Source: Stenotrophobium rhamnosiphilum
Lineage (GTDB): Bacteria > Pseudomonadota > Gammaproteobacteria > Nevskiales > Nevskiaceae
NCBI RefSeq assembly: GCF_003052265.1
Contig: NZ_QANS01000003.1
Coordinates: forward strand, 372,001-436,000
Reading direction: 5' to 3'
Length of the DNA stretch: 64,000 nucleotides
Shown: positions 1 to 8,420 of the stretch, piece after piece
Numbering within the stretch: position 1 is the stretch's first letter
Layout: each line of letters begins with the position of its first letter
The notes under the pieces: model-generated
Database searches by the model: none
Seen by the model: the letters and a program-made list of their open reading frames with translations, nothing else
Told to the model about the DNA's origin: nothing
Translations under genes and position numbers: made by a program

Positions 1-2
1 GT

Positions 3-524
3 GCTGCGTTACGTGCAGTGCCGCATGTGGATCGCGCTGCCGCTGCGCTCACTTTCTCCAGCTTGATCAGCCGCGTTGCTCGTTTACCGCTGCGGGCACG
101 AGTGCCCGATCATTTTGAAGCGCGTGTAGAGCATGAAGATGTTGCGCCAGAATCCGGTTGGGCTGCTCGCATGTGGGCCAGCGTGAAAGAAGCGATGACC
201 GGTGTATTTAATGTGCGCCGTAACAACGGCCCCGCGCCACGCTTGCTGCCTCCAGATCAGGAATCGCTGGTCTATCAGGTGCTGATGATCAAGCTTGAAG
301 GCGCACGTCTGGCGCTGTTGCGTGGTGATGCCACCAGCTTCCGTGATCTTTGCGATTCCGCAGGTAGCTGGATCAAAGATTATTTCCGTCCAGATGATCC
401 GGGCGTACTCGCCGCGCAAGCAGAGCTGGAACGTCTGCGACCCTTGCAGCTCAACGCGCCGATTCCTGACATCAGCCGCAGCTTAACTCTGCTGCGTGCG
501 CAGATGGAGCCGGGCGTCCGATGA
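3..524 (+). CDS. hemX: HemX-family protein, 5' end outside the window
   Basis: The reading frame is open to the left edge, so only the C-terminal part (about 173 residues) is seen; there is no real start inside the window. The visible part is soluble, with the stretch LIKLEGARLALLRGD followed by an SWIKDYF motif, and resembles the C-terminal domain of HemX proteins, which sit in the inner membrane beside hemC-hemD. Its stop codon overlaps the ATG of the next gene (ATGA), the usual hemX-hemY arrangement, which supports the name. HemX was once annotated as a uroporphyrinogen III methyltransferase, but its function is not established and this piece carries no methyltransferase motif. Identity rests mainly on context and general resemblance. 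Confidence 0.82.
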   Translation, partial: AALRAVPHVDRAAAALTFSSLISRVARLPLRARVPDHFEARVEHEDVAPESGWAARMWASVKEAMTGVFNVRRNNGPAPRLLPPDQESLVYQVLMIKLEGARLALLRGDATSFRDLCDSAGSWIKDYFRPDDPGVLAAQAELERLRPLQLNAPIPDISRSLTLLRAQMEPGVR

Positions 525-1714
525 TTCGTTTTTTCCTGTTGGCCGTGTTGATGCTGGCAGCGGGCGCCGCGGCAGCGTTTTATCTGCGCGCTGAAACTGG
601 CTATGTGCTGATCAGCTATCGCGATTGGATTATTGAGACCTCGCTGCTCGGTTTGATCCTGAGCGTTTGCGTGGGTTTTATGTCGGTGTATTACGGCCTG
701 AAGCTAGTGATGACGGGTGTGCGTCTGCCGGCCAGAATGCGCCGCAATGTCAGCCGCCGCCGCGCCAATCGCGCTCGTGATTCATTTGAAAGTGGCTTAC
801 TGAAACTGCTGGAAGGCAACTGGAAGCTGGCTGAGATTGAGCTGGTCCGTCGCGCTGCTGATCATCACGCGCGTCACCTGAATTATCTCGGCGCCGCACG
901 CGCCGCACAGCGCATGGGCGCTGGCGATCGTCGCGATCATTACCTCAAGCTCGCCGCGCAAAGCGCGCCAGAGCTGGAGTTCGCCACCATGCTGACGCGG
1001 GCTGAGCTGCAGCGTGAGCGTGGCGAGAATCTGCAAGTGCGTGACACCGCACTTCAATTGCGTGAGCAGGACGCAAAACATCCTTATGCGATTGAGCTGT
1101 TGGCCGAGTCTTATTCCGAGTTGGGTGATTGGGTCGCGCTGCGTGAATTGCTGGCCGACACCGCCAAGCTCAAAGCATTGGCGCCCGCACGTTATAACGA
1201 GCTGATGCTGCAAGCTCTGCGCGAGCTGATGGCGCAGGCGCTGGCCGCTGCTAAGCTCGATCAACTCAAAGCGATTTGGGACGCTGCCGCTGAAGAGTTC
1301 CGCGTCGACCCGGATCTGCGTCGCATCTATGCCCGTGGCTTGGCTCGTCTCAATGCCGACGCCGAGGCACTGGCCCTGATTACCACGACGCTCCGCAAAG
1401 TTTGGGATGGCGAGCTGGTCACCTTATTTGGCGATTTGCACGCCACCGACACCCTGAGCCAGCTGGCCACGATCGAAAGCTGGTTGGGCCAGTACGGTGA
1501 AAAGCCGGAGCTTTTGACCACCGCCGGGCGGGTCTGCCTGCGTAACAAGCTCTGGGGTAAGGCCCGCAGCTATCTGGAGGCCGTGCTGCGGGTGTCGCCG
1601 ACCCCGGTCGCTTATTTAGAACTCGCCAAACTCAGCGCAGAGACGCAGAATAGCGAACAGGCTGTGCAGCTGTATCGCCAAGGCTTGGAGCTGGCATCCA
1701 GCCAAACACATTGA
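521..1714 (+). CDS. hemY: HemY, heme-biosynthesis-associated TPR membrane protein
   Basis: This 397-residue protein has two N-terminal membrane segments (about residues 4-24 and 38-62), then a basic stretch (RRRANRAR) and a long all-alpha region with TPR-like helical pairs to the C-terminus, for example around residues 330-390. This matches the proteobacterial HemY family (about 400 residues), which is encoded after hemX and linked to late heme synthesis. It is unrelated to the Bacillus protoporphyrinogen oxidase also called HemY. The ATG overlaps the hemX stop, so the two are translationally coupled. The enzymatic role of the family is uncertain; the family assignment is firm. Confidence 0.9.
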   Translation: MIRFFLLAVLMLAAGAAAAFYLRAETGYVLISYRDWIIETSLLGLILSVCVGFMSVYYGLKLVMTGVRLPARMRRNVSRRRANRARDSFESGLLKLLEGNWKLAEIELVRRAADHHARHLNYLGAARAAQRMGAGDRRDHYLKLAAQSAPELEFATMLTRAELQRERGENLQVRDTALQLREQDAKHPYAIELLAESYSELGDWVALRELLADTAKLKALAPARYNELMLQALRELMAQALAAAKLDQLKAIWDAAAEEFRVDPDLRRIYARGLARLNADAEALALITTTLRKVWDGELVTLFGDLHATDTLSQLATIESWLGQYGEKPELLTTAGRVCLRNKLWGKARSYLEAVLRVSPTPVAYLELAKLSAETQNSEQAVQLYRQGLELASSQTH

Positions 1715-1897
1715 ACGCTTTGTCCTCAGGGCTGTCACTGACAAGCCTGTGGGGTGCCTGTAGTGCTATCTTGCGCGCCGGGTAATCAGTTGACGCAGTA
1801 TCGATTTACAAATTTTTACCTTAAAGATCATCGGATTTACCGATAGAATTTACTTTTAACACCCGCATGAAGCGGGTTATTTGGAACGGAGACTCAG
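1715..1897 (+). promoter_or_regulatory. Leader region of the NHL lipoprotein gene, candidate promoter and hairpin
   Basis: This gap of about 180 bp follows hemY and is AT-rich in its second half. A TAGAAT hexamer at 1844-1849 could be a -10 box, and a TTGACG at 1790-1795 could be a -35 box for an earlier start; the two do not pair at ideal spacing. A short palindrome (ATCGG-ATTTA-CCGAT) lies at 1829-1843. A small hairpin (ACCCGC-ATGA-GCGGGT type, 1861-1878) sits just before the ribosome site GGAACGGAG. The hairpin may end hemXY transcription or act in the 5' leader. All assignments are by eye. Confidence 0.35.
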
Positions 1898-3196
1898 ATG
1901 CTGCGAAATATGCAATTGGTCCGGAGCGTTGGTATCAGCGCAGCTCTGGCACTAACCGTTTTTATGGCGGGTTGTGGTGGTGGGGACGGAGCATCGAACG
2001 AAGCTGCTAAAGCGATTTATCAGTTCGGTCAGGCCGATTTCAAAGACATCACCCCGAATCGCGGTGTTGCTCCAAGCAATAACACGCTCAGCGGCGCCGC
2101 TAGCGTCGCGACGGACGGCGTGAAGTTCTACATCGCTGACACCAACAACAATCGCGTGCTGGGCTTTAACAGCATTCCGACGTCATTGTCGGCGACCGCC
2201 GATTTCGTGATTGGTCAGCCTAACGGCAATTTCGCCAAGAACGATCCATGCATCGCAATTGCTGCTAGCGATTGCCCGATCAGCACGACCCTGTCGAGCT
2301 TGAACCAACCTAGCAAAGTCAGCATTGATGCAGGCCGTCTGCTCGTGGTTGATTCTGGTAACGACCGCGTTCTGGTTTGGAACACGCTGCCGGCAACTAA
2401 TGCTGCTCCAAGCTTCACCATCGGTAATGGCGCTGGCAAGCCAGCAGCAGCAGACACCTTGTTTGGTCCGCTCGGCGCGACCTTTGCAGGCACCAAGCTG
2501 GTGGTTGCAGACACGGGTAATAACCGCGTGCTGATCTACAACACCATCAGCGCTCTCGCATCAGCAAACGTCGTCCTCGGCCAGCGTAACTTCACCACCG
2601 GCCAGCTGACCCCGAACTGCCCGAAAGACACGGTTGCGATCCCAGATTGCACCCTCGATTTCGCGATCACTGCAGACTCGATCAGCGGTCCGTCCGACGT
2701 GTGGTCTAACGGCTCCAAGCTCGTTGTGAGCGATCAGGCTAACAACCGCGTGTTGTACTTCACGCAGGTTCCAGCTGCCAATCAGACTGCCGCTGCTCGC
2801 GTAATCGGTCAGTCCAACATGAAGAACCAGGGTGGTTTTGGTTCCGGCCCTTCGGCACTCAAGCAGCCACGTGGCGTTTGGTTGGACAAGAACACCAGCT
2901 ACATCTACGTAGCTGACGCTGGCAACAACCGCGTTCTGGCTTTCAACACGCCAACCGCTGATGGTTCTAGCGCTATTGCTGTTTATGGTCAGGGTGATTA
3001 CAACCACGTGACCGCCAACGATGACGATCAGAACAACTCGCCTGACCTGCTGAACAACGGCAACGGTAAGCAAGAAGCTTCTGAGCGTACGCTGAGCAAC
3101 CCGCTGGGCATGGCAACCTTTGCCACGGCCGGTTCGAACCGCATCTACATTGTCGATTCGAACAACGCACGCTTGATGGTTTACGACACCAACTAA
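1898..3196 (+). CDS. NHL-repeat beta-propeller lipoprotein
   Basis: The protein has 432 residues. The N-terminus is a lipoprotein signal ending in a lipobox with the modified Cys at about residue 26 (MAGC), followed by Gly-rich sequence. The rest contains about six NHL-type repeats, each with a core like ADTNNNRVLGFN, VDSGNDRVLVWN, ADTGNNRVLIYN, SDQANNRVLYF, ADAGNNRVLAFN and VDSNNARLMVYD, which predicts a six-bladed propeller. Such proteins usually bind ligands or other proteins at the cell surface or in the periplasm; no catalytic motif is visible and the ligand is unknown. The gene is monocistronic: a preceding leader and a strong terminator directly after the stop isolate it. A ribosome site (CGGAG) lies about 7 bases before the ATG. 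Confidence 0.85.
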   Translation: MLRNMQLVRSVGISAALALTVFMAGCGGGDGASNEAAKAIYQFGQADFKDITPNRGVAPSNNTLSGAASVATDGVKFYIADTNNNRVLGFNSIPTSLSATADFVIGQPNGNFAKNDPCIAIAASDCPISTTLSSLNQPSKVSIDAGRLLVVDSGNDRVLVWNTLPATNAAPSFTIGNGAGKPAAADTLFGPLGATFAGTKLVVADTGNNRVLIYNTISALASANVVLGQRNFTTGQLTPNCPKDTVAIPDCTLDFAITADSISGPSDVWSNGSKLVVSDQANNRVLYFTQVPAANQTAAARVIGQSNMKNQGGFGSGPSALKQPRGVWLDKNTSYIYVADAGNNRVLAFNTPTADGSSAIAVYGQGDYNHVTANDDDQNNSPDLLNNGNGKQEASERTLSNPLGMATFATAGSNRIYIVDSNNARLMVYDTN

Positions 3197-3210
3197 GTTA
3201 GTTGGCTAGT

Positions 3211-3245
3211 TAAAAAAAACCCCGCCAATCGGCGGGGTTTTTTTA
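3211..3245. terminator. Rho-independent terminator after the NHL lipoprotein gene
   Basis: A perfect GC stem (AACCCCGCC / GGCGGGGTT) with a short AATC loop is flanked by an A run on the left and a T run on the right, so it can work in both directions. It lies between two convergent genes, the NHL lipoprotein and the Spy/CpxP-like gene. Confidence 0.92.
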
Positions 3246-3254
3246 TTTGCAGCC

Positions 3255-3710
3255 TTAGTTTTTTGGATGATCCTTGTCGTCGTGACGACGGAAGCTGGTT
3301 TTCTGTTCAGCCCACTTGGTGCGCTGGGCGTCGGTGAGTACGGCGTAGACTTGGCCTTTGAGGTTGGCCATGTCTTTGACGCGATCACGGGCGACTTTTG
3401 CGGACTGGTCTTGCAGGGCGGCGACTTGTTTGGCGTAGTCGGCGCTGCCGGGATTCAGGCTGGCGAAGCTCTTGTGCAGCGCTTTTTGTTCATCGTGCAG
3501 AGGCTCGGAAGCCTTGCGGTGGTCCAGCATGATTTTGTGAACTTGATCGCGCTGAGCTTCGCTAAGGTCCAGCTGTCTGAGTCCAGCAACGGGGCCACCG
3601 TGGCCGCGGCGGCCATGATCGCCACGCGAGCCGGGGTCATGGGCCAGGACGGCGGTCGATGCAATCAGGCCAGCGGCAAGGGCGGTAACGAGGGTTATTT
3701 TTTTAAGCAT
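3255..3710 (-). CDS. Spy/CpxP-family periplasmic LTXXQ protein
   Basis: The product has 151 residues. A Sec signal peptide (MLKKITLVTALAAGLIAS, cleavage after AVLA near residue 23) is followed by a His/Gly/Arg-rich stretch and an all-helical domain. Two motifs of the LTXXQ type are visible, LSEAQ near residue 50 and LTDAQ near residue 128, the hallmark of the Spy/CpxP/CnrX group. These periplasmic proteins act as ATP-independent chaperones or as negative feedback adaptors of CpxA. The gene diverges from cpxR across a CpxR box, exactly as E. coli cpxP does. The ribosome site AGGAG is well placed before the ATG. Choosing between Spy and CpxP function is not possible from sequence alone; context favours a CpxP role. 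Confidence 0.85.
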   Translation of the reverse strand: MLKKITLVTALAAGLIASTAVLAHDPGSRGDHGRRGHGGPVAGLRQLDLSEAQRDQVHKIMLDHRKASEPLHDEQKALHKSFASLNPGSADYAKQVAALQDQSAKVARDRVKDMANLKGQVYAVLTDAQRTKWAEQKTSFRRHDDKDHPKN

Positions 3711-3753
3711 TGAAATCTCCTGTGGGGGTGGGAGATTTATAGGCTGAGGGCGT

Positions 3754-3789
3754 GTAAAGGATCGTCGCGACGCCGTAAATATGAGTAAA
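3754..3789. promoter_or_regulatory. CpxR box in the divergent spy/cpxP - cpxRA promoter
   Basis: At 3775-3789 the sequence is GTAAA-TATGA-GTAAA, a perfect match to the known CpxR consensus GTAAA-N5-GTAAA. A third GTAAA lies at 3754-3758, 21 bases upstream, so on the same helical face. The sites sit in the 135-bp gap between the divergent Spy/CpxP-like gene and cpxRA, which implies that CpxR controls both its own operon and the periplasmic adaptor. The motif was seen directly; binding is inference from the E. coli consensus. Confidence 0.75.
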
Positions 3790-3857
3790 GAAAAAATTAA
3801 AGCAACCTCTTTGCTTCAGCATGGTCGAAATGCTGGACACCTTGAGTGGAACAGGAC

Positions 3858-4544
3858 ATGCGGACGATTTTGATTGTTGATGACGACCTCGAGCTCTGCG
3901 CGCTGTTGGCGGACTATCTGCGGCGTGAAGACTTTGAAGTGCAACTGGCGCATGACGCCGAGACCGCGTTAGCGCGCTTTGCCCGCGATCAACATCCGCC
4001 TGATCTTTTGATCCTCGATGTGATGATGCCCGGCAAAGACGGCCTCACCGCGCTGCGCGAACTGCGTCAGCGCCATCAACTCCCCGTGATCATTTTGTCT
4101 GCGCGTGGTGATCCTGCGGATCGCGTTGTCGGCCTTGAGCTGGGCGCTGACGATTACCTGTCCAAGCCGTTTTTACCACGAGAATTGCTGGCGCGCGTGC
4201 GTGCTTTGCTGCGCCGTGGCAGTGCCGGTTCGGATGAGCCGTTGAGCGTTGGACTATTACGTTTGCAGCCCACCGAGCGCCGCGCTTGGGTTGGCGAGAC
4301 AGAGTTAAAACTCACTGGCGCAGAATATTCGTTGCTGTTGGCACTGGCGCGACAGGCGGGCAATGTCGTCAATAAAGCTTCGTTGACGGAGGAAGGTTTG
4401 GGCCGACCGATTGAACGTTTTGACCGCAGCGTCGATGTCCACGTTAGTCGCCTGCGCCGCAAACTCAGCACGGCCTCGGCACTAGCGCCGGGCATTGAGA
4501 GCGTGCGAGGCTCTGGTTATCTGTTAACCCGGCCCAGCGCATAA
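3858..4544 (+). CDS. cpxR: Response regulator CpxR (OmpR family)
   Basis: The protein has 228 residues from the ATG chosen here; an in-frame GTG 12 bases upstream is possible but less likely. The receiver domain (1-115) has the acidic pocket DDD (8-10), the phospho-acceptor Asp54 in LDVMMPGKDG and Lys103 in the SKPF motif. The C-terminal winged helix (about 130-228) follows the OmpR/PhoB pattern ending in VRGSGYLL. The stretches ARGDPADRV, GLELGADDYL and HVSRLRRKL closely resemble E. coli CpxR. It should bind the GTAAA repeats upstream and switch on envelope stress genes once phosphorylated by the sensor encoded 3 bases downstream. Confidence 0.92.
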   Translation: MRTILIVDDDLELCALLADYLRREDFEVQLAHDAETALARFARDQHPPDLLILDVMMPGKDGLTALRELRQRHQLPVIILSARGDPADRVVGLELGADDYLSKPFLPRELLARVRALLRRGSAGSDEPLSVGLLRLQPTERRAWVGETELKLTGAEYSLLLALARQAGNVVNKASLTEEGLGRPIERFDRSVDVHVSRLRRKLSTASALAPGIESVRGSGYLLTRPSA

Positions 4545-4547
4545 GTT

Positions 4548-5900
4548 TTGAACCGTCTCCACGCGCGATTATTTTTTTGGTTTTGTGTCGCCAATCTGGT
4601 GACGCTGATGATCAGTGCGCTCGTCATGGGCCGCATCGCGCGCGAGAACTACACCACGCTGACGCCAGACTGGCATGACCTCGCCAGTGATACCGCAGCA
4701 ATTTATGACGCCGCTGGTATCGACGCCGTAGCGTCATGGGCGCGGCCGTTGCAGCGGCGTGGCATTCAAATCGCTTTGTTGGAGAACGGCCGCAATTTGT
4801 TGATGTCGCCGTTGCCGCCGCCGATGGAAGACAGCCTTCCACGACTGATGCGCGACTCCGAAATCATTTTGCACCCCAAGTCAGATGTCACCTTGGTCGG
4901 CCTGGACGTTGTCAGCGGTGATCGGACGCTGAGATTTTTAGCGATGCGCGCGCCTCCGCGTGGTGCGGGCCCGCGCTTCTTCTCGCCGCGCGGCCAGTTA
5001 CCAATGTTGATCGAAATTCTGGTTTCACTCTTTGTGATTGGCGTGGTGTCGTGGCTGATCGCACGCAGCATGGGTAAGCCAGTGGAGCAACTGCAGCGCG
5101 CGGTACGACGTGTTGCCGCAGGCGATTTGAGCGCACGCATCGGCGCGCCGCTGGCGCAATCAAAAGATGAGCTGGGTCAGTTGGCGCGCGATTTCGATCA
5201 CATGGCGAATCGCATTGAATCGCTGGTTGAGCGTAATCGCTGGTTGTTGCGCGACATATCGCATGAATTGCGTTCGCCACTGGCGCGTCTGCAATTAGCG
5301 TTGGAACTGGGCCGCGGTGAAGCGCAGTCCACAGTGCAGCCTTACTTTGAGCGCGCCAGCCGCGAGATTGTCCGGCTTGATGAATTGATCGCCGAAATGC
5401 TGGCCTTGTCGCGTGCCGAAGAAGGCGCGGCCGGTATGGCGCCAGAAGCGGTCGACCTCGCCGAAATGGCGCGTGATCGCCTCGCCGAAGCGCAGATCGA
5501 ACTCGATAACCGCGGGTTGAAAGCCAGTCTGGATGCGCCAGAGACGGCCGTGCTGGAGGGTCACTCGGTTCTGTTGGGCCGCGCGCTCGATAACTTGATC
5601 TCCAACGCTATCAAGTTCAGCCCTGCGGGCAGCGAGATTCAATTGCGGGTCGCCGCACTGGCGCAGAGCATAGAAATCAGCGTGGAAGATCGCGGCCCCG
5701 GCGTGCCAGAGGCTGAACTGCCGCAGCTATTCAGCCCCTTCTATCGTGGCAGCAATGGTTTACGCGCGAATGGGCAGGGGCTGGGTTTGGCGATTGTCGA
5801 ACGTATCGTGCAGGTTCATGGCGGCCGTTGTTTGGCGGCCAATCGCGAAGGTGGCGGGTTGAGCATGACCCTGATTCTGCCGGTAGCTGCAAAAGCCTAG
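4548..5900 (+). CDS. cpxA: Envelope stress sensor histidine kinase CpxA
   Basis: This 450-residue inner-membrane sensor starts at a TTG three bases after cpxR. It has a first membrane helix (7-28), a periplasmic domain (about 30-150), a second helix (152-173), a HAMP linker (172-226), a HisKA domain with the phosphorylated His239 in RDISHELRSPL, and an HATPase domain with N box (DNLISNAIKFSP), G1 (EDRGPGVP) and G2 (GQGLGLAIV). Order, length and coupling to cpxR match CpxA. The periplasmic loop is the part most likely to have diverged and would set the signal. It ends with no gene following in the same unit; a small palindrome follows. Confidence 0.88.
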   Translation: MNRLHARLFFWFCVANLVTLMISALVMGRIARENYTTLTPDWHDLASDTAAIYDAAGIDAVASWARPLQRRGIQIALLENGRNLLMSPLPPPMEDSLPRLMRDSEIILHPKSDVTLVGLDVVSGDRTLRFLAMRAPPRGAGPRFFSPRGQLPMLIEILVSLFVIGVVSWLIARSMGKPVEQLQRAVRRVAAGDLSARIGAPLAQSKDELGQLARDFDHMANRIESLVERNRWLLRDISHELRSPLARLQLALELGRGEAQSTVQPYFERASREIVRLDELIAEMLALSRAEEGAAGMAPEAVDLAEMARDRLAEAQIELDNRGLKASLDAPETAVLEGHSVLLGRALDNLISNAIKFSPAGSEIQLRVAALAQSIEISVEDRGPGVPEAELPQLFSPFYRGSNGLRANGQGLGLAIVERIVQVHGGRCLAANREGGGLSMTLILPVAAKA

Positions 5901-5913
5901 GTCCTGCGTCAAC

Positions 5914-5934
5914 GGTGCGCACGGCGCACCCTAC
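5914..5934. repeat. Small GC palindrome ending in CCCTAC
   Basis: Arms GGTGCGC (5914-5920) and GCGCACC (5924-5930) surround a 3-base spacer, followed by CTAC. There is no U tract, so it is more likely a dispersed palindromic unit than a strong terminator. It sits in the 78-bp gap between cpxA and argS. Other hairpins in this window also end in a CTAC or CCCTAC tail. Confidence 0.55.
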
Positions 5935-5978
5935 TCAAGTAAAATTCGCGCCCTTATCAGGTTATTTAGATTCCCAAG

Positions 5979-7757
5979 ATGAAATCCCATCTGCAAGAGC
6001 TGTTGCGTGCCGCCGTGTTACCGGTCATTGCCGGGACAGAGGTGCGTGTGCCCGACAGCATCCAGATCGACTCCGCCAAAGACAAAACGCATGGCGATTT
6101 TGCCAGCAACCTCGCACTGATTCTGGCCAAGCCACTCGGCAAGTCGCCGCGTGCAGTCGCTGAGTTGTTGGTCAAAAACCTGCCTGCTTCGCCGCGTGTT
6201 TCCAAAGTAGAAATCGCAGGCCCTGGCTTCATCAACTTTTTCCTCGTTGCAGATTCCTTCCAAGCGATTGTTGCGGACGTGCTGAAAGCGGGCGACAAGT
6301 TTGGTCGCGACGACAGCGGCAGCAAAGGCAAGATCATGGTGGAGTTTGTCTCTGCCAATCCGACCGGCCCGATGCATGTCGGTCATGGCCGCGGCGCTGC
6401 ATACGGTGATGCGATTTCGAATTTGTTGGCCGCCACCGGCTGGAATGTGTGGCGCGAGTACTACATCAACGATGCCGGTCGTCAGGTCGATATTCTCGCG
6501 ATCTCGACGTGGGTTCGTTATCTGGAACTGTGCGGCGAGACGCTGCCTTTCCCCAAGCGCGGTTATCCAGCGGATTACATCAATCGCGCCGCGCAGAAAA
6601 TCAAAGATGCACATGGCGAAAAATTCCGTCACGCAGCATCAGTCGTGATGGCCGATCTGCCAGAAGAACCCGTCGCGCCTGAAGGCGCGAGCGACAAAGA
6701 AAAAGATGCAATCAAGCTGCGTCAGGAAAGTTACGCCGACGCATTGATCTTGCGCGCCAAGTCGCTGCTCGGTGATGGCTACACAGCCATCGTTCGCTCA
6801 TCGCTGGATGATCAGCTCGCAGTGATTCGCAGCACGCTGCAATCCTTCAACGTACGTTTTGATCAGTGGTCTTCAGAAGCCGCGCTGGTCAACAGCGGCT
6901 TCGTGCAAAAGGCGCTCGCGCGTCTTGCTGAGAAAGGCCTGACCTACGAAAAAGATGGCGCGCAGTGGATGCGCACCGAAGAGTTCGGTGACGAAAAAGA
7001 TCGCGTGTTGGTGAAGGCTGACGGTGCCGCAACTTATTTCTGCAACGACCTTGCGTACCACATCGACAAGCTGGATCGCGGCTACCCGCTGTTGATGGAC
7101 GTGTGGGGTGCTGATCACCACGGTTACATTGCACGCGTGCGCGCAGCGATTGAAGCGCTCACAGACCGCAAAGATGCACTCAACGTGCAGCTCATCCAGT
7201 TCGTCACGCTCTCGTCCGGTCGTATGGGCAAGCGCAGTGGCAACTTCGTCACGCTGCAAGATTTGATTGATGAAGCCGGCACAGACGCCACGCGCTTCTT
7301 CTATCTGATGCGTTCACACGAACAGCATTTGGAATTTGATATTGATCTCGCGCGCTCGCAGAGCAATGACAATCCAGTGTTCTACGTGCAGTACGCACAC
7401 GCGCGCGTGTGCAGTGTGTTTGCACAGCTCAAAGAAAAAGGTGGCAACTACGATGAGGCCGCAGGCCTTGCGGCGTTGCATCGTCTCGACAACGAACACG
7501 AGAAAGCATTGCTGGTGCAGTTGAATCGCTTCCCAGAAGTGATTCGCAAAGCGGCAGCCGAGTACGAACCACACACGCTTGCGTTCTATTTGCGTGATGG
7601 TTTGGCTGATGCTTTCCACAGCTACTACAACGCGCACAAATTCATCGTTGATGATGCAGAGCTGCAATCCGCACGCTTTGCGCTGATAAGTGCGGCGCGT
7701 CAGGTGCTGCATGTTGGTCTCACGCTACTCGGCGTATCTGCGCCGGAGAAAATGTAA
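5979..7757 (+). CDS. argS: Arginyl-tRNA synthetase
   Basis: This 592-residue class I aminoacyl-tRNA synthetase charges tRNA-Arg in the cytoplasm. The N-terminal additional domain covers about residues 1-110. The HIGH signature appears as HVGHG in SANPTGPMHVGHGRG (about residue 130), and a KMSKS-like loop appears as GRMGKRSG near residue 415. The C-terminal DALR anticodon-binding domain covers about 460-592 and ends in LLGVSAPEKM, as is typical. Length and order match the bacterial family. The stop codon overlaps the start of the next gene by one base, so the SPOR gene is probably co-transcribed. Confidence 0.97.
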   Translation: MKSHLQELLRAAVLPVIAGTEVRVPDSIQIDSAKDKTHGDFASNLALILAKPLGKSPRAVAELLVKNLPASPRVSKVEIAGPGFINFFLVADSFQAIVADVLKAGDKFGRDDSGSKGKIMVEFVSANPTGPMHVGHGRGAAYGDAISNLLAATGWNVWREYYINDAGRQVDILAISTWVRYLELCGETLPFPKRGYPADYINRAAQKIKDAHGEKFRHAASVVMADLPEEPVAPEGASDKEKDAIKLRQESYADALILRAKSLLGDGYTAIVRSSLDDQLAVIRSTLQSFNVRFDQWSSEAALVNSGFVQKALARLAEKGLTYEKDGAQWMRTEEFGDEKDRVLVKADGAATYFCNDLAYHIDKLDRGYPLLMDVWGADHHGYIARVRAAIEALTDRKDALNVQLIQFVTLSSGRMGKRSGNFVTLQDLIDEAGTDATRFFYLMRSHEQHLEFDIDLARSQSNDNPVFYVQYAHARVCSVFAQLKEKGGNYDEAAGLAALHRLDNEHEKALLVQLNRFPEVIRKAAAEYEPHTLAFYLRDGLADAFHSYYNAHKFIVDDAELQSARFALISAARQVLHVGLTLLGVSAPEKM

Positions 7758-8407
7758 TGGCACGTGGTGATTACGCACAGCGTGGCAACGGCCGCAACCA
7801 GGCACGTTCATCCAAAGGTAAAGGCAAGGGCGGTAGCAGCATGCCCGGTTGGATCTGGATGGTGCTGGGCTTGTCGTTTGGCTTGGCCATCGCTGCGCTG
7901 GTTTACATCACGCGTCCGCCACAGCCGATGCCCGGCCAAGCCGCTGAGCAATCACAAGACAACGAAGACGAAGTAGCCGCAAAGGGCGGCGACAAAAATA
8001 CGCCCGACGCAAAGTCATCTGCCAAGGCAGATGCACAAGGCAAGAAAGGCGCAATCAAATTGCCGCCTAAAGAAAAACCACGCTTCACCTTCTACGACAT
8101 TCTTCCGGGTCAGGAAGTGGTGGTGCCGTCCAACGTCGCCGCGGCCGCAGGCAAAGCGCTGCCAGGAGATGACGGCCTTTATGTAATTCAAGTTGCTGCG
8201 TATCGCACGCAAGCGGATGCCGATGCCGAAAAAGCGAAGCTCGCTTTACTCGGCATGGAATCACGCATCGAGAAAGTCACCATCGACAACAAAGACACTT
8301 ATTACCGTGTCCGTGTTGGCCCTGAAAAGAGTCTCGCTAAAGCGCATACGCTGATGGCACGTCTTGAACAGAACGGCGTGCAAGCCGTTTTGATGAAGCT
8401 CAAATAA
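7757..8407 (+). CDS. SPOR-domain (FtsN-like) single-pass membrane protein
   Basis: The protein has 216 residues: a basic cytoplasmic N-terminus (RSSKGKGKGG), one membrane helix (about 31-50), a charged low-complexity linker rich in Lys, Asp and Ala, and a C-terminal SPOR domain (about 137-216, IQVAAYRTQADADAEKAKL and YRVRVGPEKS). SPOR domains bind denuded glycan strands at the division septum. An argS-SPOR gene pair is common in gammaproteobacteria, and this layout is FtsN-like. It shares one base with the argS stop. I cannot tell whether it is the essential FtsN or a paralogue. Confidence 0.85.
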   Translation: MARGDYAQRGNGRNQARSSKGKGKGGSSMPGWIWMVLGLSFGLAIAALVYITRPPQPMPGQAAEQSQDNEDEVAAKGGDKNTPDAKSSAKADAQGKKGAIKLPPKEKPRFTFYDILPGQEVVVPSNVAAAAGKALPGDDGLYVIQVAAYRTQADADAEKAKLALLGMESRIEKVTIDNKDTYYRVRVGPEKSLAKAHTLMARLEQNGVQAVLMKLK

Positions 8408-8420
8408 TCATCGCTCCGAC

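Noticed and set aside
3267-3713. A 148-codon plus-strand frame opposite the Spy/CpxP-like gene
   Set aside because: It mirrors a signal-peptide-bearing gene with a good ribosome site on the other strand; the translation is a hydrophobic shadow without motifs.
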